In this document: positions 1-5,283 of the stretch, one piece after another
How positions within the stretch are numbered: position 1 is the first letter of the stretch
Layout: each line of letters begins with the position of its first letter
Source: an uncultured Clostridiaceae bacterium
GTDB taxonomy: Bacteria > Bacillota > Clostridia > Lachnospirales > Lachnospiraceae
Length of the DNA: 5,283 bases
Direction: 5' to 3'
NCBI GenBank assembly: GCA_947175805.1
Contig: CAMWOF010000193.1
Coordinates: forward strand, 1-5,283
Translations under genes and position numbers: made by a program
Notes under the pieces: model-generated
Database searches by the model: none
Told to the model about the DNA's origin: nothing
The model's input: only the letters and a program-made list of their open reading frames with translations

Positions 1-272
1 CGGGATGAAATGTGCAGCAAATCCTCCGCCCTCGTAATCTTACTGGTGGCATGGCGCAAAAATGCCTGTCTTACCTCCTCCTTCGGGATACCACTGCCGT
101 TGTCCGTAATGCGGATGAAGGAGAGTCCCCCCTCTTTAATCTCTACTGTGATGGCGGAAGCCCCGGAGTCAACAGAATTTTCCACCAGCTCCTTCACCAC
201 GGAGGAAGGGCGTTCAATCACTTCTCCCGCCGCAATCTGATTTATGGTCTTTTGGTCAAGTAACGCAATCAT
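1..272 (-). CDS. mutL: DNA mismatch repair protein MutL, N-terminal 90 codons (cut by left edge)
   Basis: This is the start of MutL, the GHKL-family ATPase that MutS recruits after mismatch recognition. In organisms without MutH it normally carries the strand-nicking endonuclease in its C-terminal domain, which is outside this window. The visible part begins MIALLDQKTINQIAAGEVIE, a typical MutL N-terminus. GHKL motif I is present as VKELVENS (residues 26-33), with the expected catalytic Glu28 and Mg-binding Asn32. Motif II is DNGSGI (57-62), with the ATP-adenine-contacting Asp57. RHATSKI (73-79) is the conserved ATP-lid region. The sequence ends just before the expected GFRGEA motif. The ATG at 270-272 is chosen because it gives the family-typical start and has AGGGAG seven bases upstream. 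The gene follows mutS by 55 bases on the same strand, which fits a mutSL operon. The truncation is a window edge, not damage. Identity is very secure; the endonuclease role is inferred from the family. Confidence 0.97.
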   Translation of the reverse strand, partial: MIALLDQKTINQIAAGEVIERPSSVVKELVENSVDSGASAITVEIKEGGLSFIRITDNGSGIPKEEVRQAFLRHATSKITRAEDLLHISS

Positions 273-279
273 GTTCGCT

Positions 280-285
280 CTCCCT
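280..285 (-). promoter_or_regulatory. Ribosome binding site of mutL
   Basis: The minus strand reads AGGGAG, then seven bases, then the ATG at 270-272. The match to the anti-Shine-Dalgarno sequence and the spacing fix the mutL start, which also agrees with the family N-terminus. Confidence 0.8.
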
Positions 286-327
286 GCTATTTTATAAATA
301 TGTCCCTTACTTGCGGTAAATTGGGTT

Positions 328-3003
328 TTATATCAGCTTCTCCTGCAGCTCATTTAAATAAACCAACGCCTTCATCGGCGTCATGTTGCTCAAATCCAGC
401 GCCTTAAGCTCTGCAATCAGCTCACTCTCCGCCTGGCTGCCGAACATGGAAAGCTGTACGTTTTCCTCTGCTTTTTTCTTCCTTATACCACCCTTGATGC
501 GCTTTGTGCTCTGGGCGATATCCGATTCCGAAAGCGCTCCGGCAATCTCTCCGGCCCTTTCGATAACCTCCTTCGGAACCCCTGCCAGCCGTGCCACCTG
601 GATGCCGTAGCTTCTGTCCGCACCGCCCCTCATAATCTTTCGCAGGAAAATAATATCCTCTCCCTGCTCCTTCACTGCAATACAGTAATTATTCACACTG
701 TCCAGCTTCCCCTCCAGCTCTGTCAGCTCATGGTAATGGGTGGCAAACAGCGTCTTTGCGCCCAAGCTTGCGCTGATATACTCCACCACCGCCCAGGCAA
801 TAGACAGTCCGTCAAAGGTAGAGGTTCCCCGGCCGATTTCATCCAAAATCAGCAGGCTGTTCGGCGTGGCATTTCTCAGGATATTTGCAACCTCACTCAT
901 CTCCACCATAAAAGTGCTCTGCCCCGAAGCTAAATCATCGGACGCTCCCACCCTGGTAAAGATTCTGTCCACCAGACCGATATTTGCCTCTCTTGCAGGG
1001 ACAAAGCAGCCCATCTGCGCCATCAGCACAATCAACGCCGACTGCCGCATGTATGTGGACTTTCCCGCCATATTCGGTCCCGTGATAATCGAAATTCTCT
1101 GGTCAAGCTGATTTAAGAAGGTATCATTACAGATGAAGCTGCCTCCTGCCATCATTTTCTCCACAACAGGGTGTCTGCCCTCCTTAATATCAATCGTCCC
1201 TTCTTCATTGACAACAGGACGCACATAGTGATTCTGCTCCGAAACCAGGGACAAGCTTGCAAATACATCCAGTTGGGCAATGGCGCCCGCAGTTTTTTGC
1301 ACTCTGGCAAGCTCTCCCGCCAGCCGTTCCCGAAGCGCAACAAAGGTCTCATATTCCAAAGCGCACAGCTTATCCTCTGCGCCCAATATTTCATCCGCCA
1401 GCTTATTTAACTCCTCTGAGGTATACCGCTCTGCATTGGCCAATGTCTGCTTTCTGATAAAATGCTCCGGCACCAGATTCTTAAAGGAATTGGTGACCTC
1501 AAAATAATACCCGAATACCTTGTTGAATTTGATGCGCAGATTCTTGATTCCCGTATTATCCCTTTCCTGCTCCTCCAGCTTTGCAAGCCAGAGCTTTCCA
1601 TCGGTCTTTGCCTTCTTCAGGTGGTCAATATCCTCATCGAAGCCGTCCTTAATAATGCCGCCCTCCCGGATTAGAATCGGCGGCTCCTCCACGATAGCGG
1701 CATCCAACAAATCATAGATATCCTGCAGAGCATCCAAATCATCATTTATCTGTTTTAAAAGCCCGCTCTCAAAGGGATTTAGTAAATCCTTAATATAAGG
1801 CAGATAAGTGAGGGAGGTCTTAAAGGCGATAAAATCCCTTGGATTTGCGGTGCGCAGGCTGATTCTCGTCATCAACCGCTCCAAATCATAGACTGGATTT
1901 AAATATTCCCGAATCTCTTCTCTGGTAATCATATCCTTAGAAAGGCTCTCTATCGTATCGAGACGCATCTCAATTTGCGCCTTATTCACAAGAGGCTGCT
2001 CCACAAAGGAGCGCAGAAGTCTTGCCCCCATCGCCGTTTTTGTCTTATCCAGCACCCACAGCAGGGAACCGCGCTTTGTCTTATCCCGCAGCGTCTCCGT
2101 AAGCTCCAGGTTTCTTCTTGTAGCGCTGTCCAGCAGCATAAAATCGTCTACCGCATAGATATTCAGCGTGCGAATGTGCTCCAGCGTATTCTTCTGCGTC
2201 TCATAGAGATAATTTAACATGGCGCCGCAGGCTATCATTCCACAGGACATATCCTTGAGTCCCAATCCGTCCAGGGATGACACATGGAAATGGGAAACCA
2301 CCCGCCGGGATGCCATCTCTGCGTCAAAATAATGTGCCGCCAAAGCGGTAATCGAAATATGTGCCCGCTCCCTCAGATATGTAAAATCCATCGGCTGGGT
2401 GAGCAGCGCCTCATTGCTGATTATCTCTGCAGGGTGATACTTAAAGATTTCATCCTGTAGCTTATCCAAATCGGGAAGCTCACATGCTTTGAATTCCCCG
2501 GTGGTGATATCTGCCACAGCCATGCCGATAAAGCTTGCAGCTATCGCTTTGTTATGCTGCTCCTTTTGTGTCATGCCCGGCTCAATATAAATTGACATGA
2601 TATAATTGTTCTTCTTATCATCCAGTATCTGCTCTGACATATTGGTTCCCGGCGTTACAACCCGGATAACCTCCCGTTTCACCAGTCCTTTCGCCAGCTT
2701 CGGGTCCTCCGTCTGTTCACAGATAGCAACCTTGTAGCCCTTATCAATCAACTGGTTTAAGTATACGTCACAGGCATGATAAGGTACGCCGCACATGGGC
2801 GCCCGCTCGCTGAGTCCGCAGTCCCTGCCGGTCAGTGTCAGCTCCAGCTCCTTAGAAACCAGCTTGGCATCGTCAAAAAACATTTCGTAGAAATCGCCTA
2901 ATCTGTAAAACAAGATACAATCCTTGTATTCTTCCTTTGTCTGCAAATATTGCTGCATCATGGGAGACAGCTTGCCGCTTGCCAACAGTTCGTCATTCGT
3001 CAT
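328..3003 (-). CDS. mutS: DNA mismatch repair protein MutS
   Basis: A full-length 891-residue MutS1, slightly longer than the roughly 850-860 residues of E. coli and B. subtilis MutS. As a dimer it clamps DNA, recognises mismatches and small loops, and uses ATP to recruit MutL. The mismatch-binding domain carries GDFYEMF (36-42), so the Phe38 that stacks on the mismatch and Glu40 are both present. The lever/clamp region contains NKVFGYYFEVT (from residue 494). The ATPase domain has Walker A GPNMAGKST (642-650), the ABC-type signature GQSTFMVEM (694-702), Walker B LDEIGRGTS with Asp721-Glu722, and the switch histidines in ATHYH (754-758). GGADRSYGIQVARLAGVP marks the helix-turn-helix dimer region. 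A lysine-rich linker leads to QLSMF (850-854), a beta-clamp-binding type peptide, and then a helical tail (about 858-891). The ATG at 3001-3003 has AGGTG five bases upstream. No motif is missing and no frameshift was seen. It lies 88 bases after miaB and 55 bases before mutL, and is probably co-transcribed with both. Confidence 0.99.
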   Translation of the reverse strand: MTNDELLASGKLSPMMQQYLQTKEEYKDCILFYRLGDFYEMFFDDAKLVSKELELTLTGRDCGLSERAPMCGVPYHACDVYLNQLIDKGYKVAICEQTEDPKLAKGLVKREVIRVVTPGTNMSEQILDDKKNNYIMSIYIEPGMTQKEQHNKAIAASFIGMAVADITTGEFKACELPDLDKLQDEIFKYHPAEIISNEALLTQPMDFTYLRERAHISITALAAHYFDAEMASRRVVSHFHVSSLDGLGLKDMSCGMIACGAMLNYLYETQKNTLEHIRTLNIYAVDDFMLLDSATRRNLELTETLRDKTKRGSLLWVLDKTKTAMGARLLRSFVEQPLVNKAQIEMRLDTIESLSKDMITREEIREYLNPVYDLERLMTRISLRTANPRDFIAFKTSLTYLPYIKDLLNPFESGLLKQINDDLDALQDIYDLLDAAIVEEPPILIREGGIIKDGFDEDIDHLKKAKTDGKLWLAKLEEQERDNTGIKNLRIKFNKVFGYYFEVTNSFKNLVPEHFIRKQTLANAERYTSEELNKLADEILGAEDKLCALEYETFVALRERLAGELARVQKTAGAIAQLDVFASLSLVSEQNHYVRPVVNEEGTIDIKEGRHPVVEKMMAGGSFICNDTFLNQLDQRISIITGPNMAGKSTYMRQSALIVLMAQMGCFVPAREANIGLVDRIFTRVGASDDLASGQSTFMVEMSEVANILRNATPNSLLILDEIGRGTSTFDGLSIAWAVVEYISASLGAKTLFATHYHELTELEGKLDSVNNYCIAVKEQGEDIIFLRKIMRGGADRSYGIQVARLAGVPKEVIERAGEIAGALSESDIAQSTKRIKGGIRKKKAEENVQLSMFGSQAESELIAELKALDLSNMTPMKALVYLNELQEKLI

Positions 3004-3091
3004 TTTTACACCTAATCCATTTCTGTATTTTCTGTTTCAGCCAAGGCTGCGATATTTATCCATCAAGCATCCCACACGCTTTCCGGCAGAA
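3004..3091 (-). other. miaB-mutS intergenic gap, no clear signal
   Basis: These 88 bases separate the miaB stop from the mutS start. Only two things stand out: the mutS ribosome binding site at its downstream end, and a small inverted repeat, CAGCC-TT-GGCTG, at 3038-3049. The repeat is too short and tight-looped, and has no T-run after it, so it is not a convincing intrinsic terminator. I see no good paired -35/-10 promoter. Read-through from miaB into mutS is therefore the simplest reading. Confidence 0.55.
3009..3013 (-). promoter_or_regulatory. Ribosome binding site of mutS
   Basis: The minus strand reads AGGTG, then TAAAA, then the ATG at 3001-3003. It is weaker than the sites of the neighbouring genes but well placed, and it supports the chosen mutS start. 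Confidence 0.65.
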
Positions 3092-4543
3092 TTACTTAAC
3101 CGCCTCGCCATAATAATAAAAGCCCTTACATTCCTTCAGCTTCACGTCATAAAACTTCCCAATCATGGAAGCCTCCCCTGGAAAATGTACCAATATGTTA
3201 TTTGACAGCCGTCCGGTTACCAGAGTATTGTCCTGGGCATTGACCTCCTCCACCAGGACTTCCATTGTTTTTCCCTCATGAATGGATGTTCGCTCCATGG
3301 CAATTTCCTGCACCAGCGCAAGCAGTGCGTCAAACCGCTCCTTTACCACCGCCTCCGGCACCTGATCCGATCTGCCTGCCGCCGGCGTTCCCGACCGTTT
3401 GGAATAAATAAATGTAAACGCAGAATCATACCTAACCTGCCGCACAACATCCATCGTCTCCTCATGATCCTCCCGGGTCTCTCCCGGATATCCCACAATG
3501 ATATCCGTAGTCAATGAGATATCCGGCATAGCCTGCCTTAGTTTATCCACCAGTGCCAGATATTGCTCCTTTGTATAGCGACGGTTCATATCCTTTAGGA
3601 GCCTGCTGCTCCCTGACTGTACAGGCAAATGCAGATGCCGGCATATTTTTTTTGAATCCCGCATCACTTCGATGAGCTCATCGGACAAATCCTTGGGATG
3701 GGATGTCATAAAACGAATTCTTTTAATGCCTTCTACCTTTTCCACTTCGCGTAAAAGCCGGGCAAACGTAATCGGATTTTCCAGATTCTTTCCGTATGAA
3801 TTTACATTTTGCCCAAGCAGCATAATCTCCACCACGCCTTCAGATGCCAGGCGTTCACACTCCATGAGGATATCCTTGGGGTCACGGCTTCTCTCTCTGC
3901 CCCTGACATATGGCACAATGCAATAGCTGCAAAAATTATTGCAGCCATACATGATGTTCACACCCGCCTTAAAACTGTGTTTCCGCTGGCTGGGAAGATT
4001 TTCTACAATTTTTTCCGTCCCTTCCCATATATCGATAATCTGTCCGCCGCTCTCTAATCGGGTGGCTAAAAGCTCCGCCAGTTTAAATACATTGTGGGTG
4101 CCGAACACAATATCCACATGCCGGTAGCTGGTCTTTATCTTCTCCAGCACCGCCTGCTCCTGCATCATGCAGCCGCATAGCGTAATTAACATGTCGGGAT
4201 TTTTCTTTTTTTTATGCTTTAGCTGCCCTAAGCGTCCGTATACGCGGAGGTTGGCATTTTCCCGCACCGTACATGTGTTGTAGAGCACAAAATCCGCACT
4301 CTCATCCTCTGCCTCCACATAGCCAATCTGTATCAAAATCCCTGCCAGCTTTTCTGAGTCCTTTGCATTCATCTGGCAGCCAAAGGTCTGGATAAAGAAG
4401 GTGGGACGCCTGCCTTTTTTCCTCTCGAAATCCTCCGTATACTGACGGCATTTTGCCATAAACCAGGTCTGCCGCTCTGGCTCGGATTTCAGCGGTTCCA
4501 TTTTCAGATTCACACTGTCGATGTCTATATCCTTCATACTCAT
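3092..4543 (-). CDS. miaB: tRNA-2-methylthio-N6-dimethylallyladenosine synthase MiaB (radical SAM)
   Basis: A complete 483-residue MiaB. It converts i6A at position 37 of tRNAs reading UNN codons to ms2i6A, using S-adenosylmethionine and two [4Fe-4S] clusters. The N-terminal UPF0004 domain (about 47-160) has TFGCQMNAKDSE with Cys56, NTCTVRENA with Cys91, and LCGCMMQ with Cys125 as the probable third auxiliary-cluster ligand. The radical SAM domain (about 190-415) has the CxxxCxxC motif at Cys201, Cys205 and Cys208, plus GQNVNSYG (244-251), LPVQSGS (306-312), VGYPGET (350-356) and FIYSKRSGTPA (378-388). The C-terminal part (about 417-482) fits a TRAM RNA-binding domain. QMN and GCMMQ favour MiaB over its relatives MtaB and RimO. 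About 45 polar residues precede UPF0004, an extension also known in B. subtilis MiaB. The ATG at 4541-4543 is supported by AGGGGA six bases upstream; the ATG two codons later is less well spaced. The gene starts 10 bases after the preceding stop and leads into mutS. Confidence 0.98.
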   Translation of the reverse strand: MSMKDIDIDSVNLKMEPLKSEPERQTWFMAKCRQYTEDFERKKGRRPTFFIQTFGCQMNAKDSEKLAGILIQIGYVEAEDESADFVLYNTCTVRENANLRVYGRLGQLKHKKKKNPDMLITLCGCMMQEQAVLEKIKTSYRHVDIVFGTHNVFKLAELLATRLESGGQIIDIWEGTEKIVENLPSQRKHSFKAGVNIMYGCNNFCSYCIVPYVRGRERSRDPKDILMECERLASEGVVEIMLLGQNVNSYGKNLENPITFARLLREVEKVEGIKRIRFMTSHPKDLSDELIEVMRDSKKICRHLHLPVQSGSSRLLKDMNRRYTKEQYLALVDKLRQAMPDISLTTDIIVGYPGETREDHEETMDVVRQVRYDSAFTFIYSKRSGTPAAGRSDQVPEAVVKERFDALLALVQEIAMERTSIHEGKTMEVLVEEVNAQDNTLVTGRLSNNILVHFPGEASMIGKFYDVKLKECKGFYYYGEAVK

Positions 4544-4549
4544 GCTAAA

Positions 4550-4555
4550 TCCCCT
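4550..4555 (-). promoter_or_regulatory. Ribosome binding site of miaB overlapping the upstream stop codon
   Basis: The minus strand reads TAGGGGATTTAGC followed by ATG. The TAG stop of the upstream gene (4554-4556) supplies the first bases of the AGGGGA Shine-Dalgarno site, which is six bases from the miaB ATG. Ribosomes ending the upstream gene would therefore stop directly on the miaB initiation site, so translational coupling is likely. The overlap is seen in the sequence; the coupling is inferred. Confidence 0.8.
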
Positions 4556-5283
4556 ACATCTGATAAAACAGCAGATTTTCCTTTAACGGCTCCGGATTCT
4601 TACCGTCAGCCTTCACATATTTATTGTAAATCGCCTGATACCGCTGCAGCTTCTTTGTCGTTTCCGCCTCAAACTTGGTAATGGATGCCTGATAAAGCGG
4701 ATTCGGGCGCAGCTCATTTCTTACAGCCTTCACAAACGGACAATACCGGGTCATAATATCCCTGGTGATTTTGTTGAGACGGAAACTGCCCTTGGACTCG
4801 AAGAGAATCCAACTGATGTAATCCCGCACGAACACCTCCTTAAAGCTGTTCTTTGAGCGGGCCAGCGCACTCTTGATTTTTTCCTTCGTATCCGCAGATA
4901 AGTCACGGTTTTTGCGGTAGAACTGCAGATAATCACAGTACTCTGAGGTCAGGGACTTGTCACGGATATCATTCCAGTGTACGCCCTGGATTTTTCTGCA
5001 CATCTCCCAGCGGAATGCGCCCATCACCTCAAGCATCATAGTATCCACATCCACTGTGGTAAAAATCGGGAACATAAACCTTCCCGGGGTGTCACTCTTA
5101 ATTCCGGACGTTTCCTGCCACATCATTACCCTGCTTCCTGCATTCGGCATCAGAATAATGTCCGGCAGAACCTCCTTCATAACTCTCTCGCTGTTAAGAC
5201 CCTTATCTGTATCAGAGAACAGAACCTCCCTGTAAAATACAGAGTAGTCCACCTTCCTGATGGAATTCATGGCATCCTCCAGC
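4554..5283 (-). CDS. Conserved-looking protein of unknown function, C-terminal part (cut by right edge)
   Basis: I do not recognise this protein with confidence. The frame is open to the right edge (about 243 codons visible, the first four reading L-E-D-A) and ends at TAG 4554-4556. It is probably the C-terminal section of a larger protein. However, an ATG at 5268-5270 with GGAGGA just upstream could be a true start, giving 238 residues. The visible part looks soluble: no signal peptide, no membrane segment, no cysteine cluster, no nucleotide-binding loop. It has four tryptophans and segments that look conserved in style, such as DIILMPNAGSRVMMWQE, GAFRWEMCRKIQGVHWND and LTSEYCDYLQFYRKN, suggesting a folded alpha/beta domain. 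The last 50 or so residues (from about LYQASITKFEAETTKKLQRY) are charged and probably helical. I have only a vague impression that similar domains occur in large clostridial proteins next to miaB, so no function is given. The 10-base gap and shared stop/RBS tie it to miaB. Confidence 0.8.
   Translation of the reverse strand, partial: LEDAMNSIRKVDYSVFYREVLFSDTDKGLNSERVMKEVLPDIILMPNAGSRVMMWQETSGIKSDTPGRFMFPIFTTVDVDTMMLEVMGAFRWEMCRKIQGVHWNDIRDKSLTSEYCDYLQFYRKNRDLSADTKEKIKSALARSKNSFKEVFVRDYISWILFESKGSFRLNKITRDIMTRYCPFVKAVRNELRPNPLYQASITKFEAETTKKLQRYQAIYNKYVKADGKNPEPLKENLLFYQM
5275..5280 (-). promoter_or_regulatory. Possible ribosome binding site for an ATG at 5270
   Basis: GGAGGA lies four bases before the ATG at 5268-5270 on the minus strand. 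The match is excellent but the spacing is short. It may mark the start of the unknown gene, or an internal start inside a longer one. It may also be chance, since the same bases encode Glu-Asp in the open frame. The window ends three bases further on, so this cannot be settled here. Confidence 0.35.

Noticed and set aside
10..263. Two plus-strand open frames of 76 and 83 codons at the left edge
   Set aside because: They lie opposite the N-terminus of mutL, whose ATP-binding motifs are clear on the minus strand.
286..327. TATAAA-like -10 element in the mutS-mutL gap as a mutL promoter
   Set aside because: The best -35 at the right distance matches only about half of TTGACA, and the start point would fall on the ribosome binding site. 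AT-rich spacer is the simpler explanation.
740..1111. A 123-codon open frame on the plus strand inside mutS, and other plus-strand frames across mutS, miaB and the unknown gene
   Set aside because: They are antisense to strongly supported genes, have no family resemblance or good ribosome binding sites, and are explained by the codon pattern of the real genes.
3038..3049. Inverted repeat CAGCC-TT-GGCTG between miaB and mutS as a terminator
   Set aside because: The stem is at most five pairs with a two-base loop, and an A-rich stretch, not a T-run, follows on the transcribed strand.
3058..3080. Tiny open frames with ATG in the miaB-mutS gap (for example M-D-K-Y-R-S-L-G)
   Set aside because: Eight codons or fewer, with no clear ribosome binding site; no sign of a leader peptide.
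1..5283. Search by eye for tRNA, rRNA, CRISPR arrays, insertion sequences, attachment sites and long repeats
   Set aside because: Nearly every base is covered by four continuous coding regions with short gaps. No repeated units, terminal inverted repeats, transposase motifs or tRNA-like folds were seen.

Overview
The window reads as an ordinary chromosomal segment of a low-to-moderate G+C Gram-positive anaerobe, most likely a clostridium of the Lachnospiraceae type. This rests on three things: the gene order miaB, mutS, mutL, which is the usual clostridial arrangement (commonly continuing into miaA); strong Shine-Dalgarno sites before each gene; and a MutS ending in a Gram-positive-style beta-clamp peptide. 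The genus assignment is inference from gene content and protein style, not from a marker RNA.

All four genes lie on the minus strand, so the reading order is right to left. From 5283 down to 4554 is the C-terminal part of a soluble protein of unknown function whose frame is still open at the window edge. It is followed after 10 bases by miaB (4543-3092), a radical-SAM tRNA methylthiotransferase. After an 88-base gap comes mutS (3003-328), the mismatch recognition ATPase, complete with all its family motifs. After a 55-base gap mutL begins (from 272) and runs off the left edge after 90 codons.

The layout suggests one transcription unit. No convincing terminator or promoter was seen in either gap, and the stop codon of the unknown gene lies inside the miaB ribosome binding site. 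MutS and MutL act together in post-replicative mismatch repair. MiaB shares the operon but works on tRNA position 37, where it affects decoding fidelity. No mobile element, CRISPR array, tRNA, rRNA, riboswitch or large repeat was seen.

I found no evidence of a new biological system. The points most worth a second look are the uncharacterised protein upstream of miaB and an in-frame dnaX-type slippery heptamer inside miaB.
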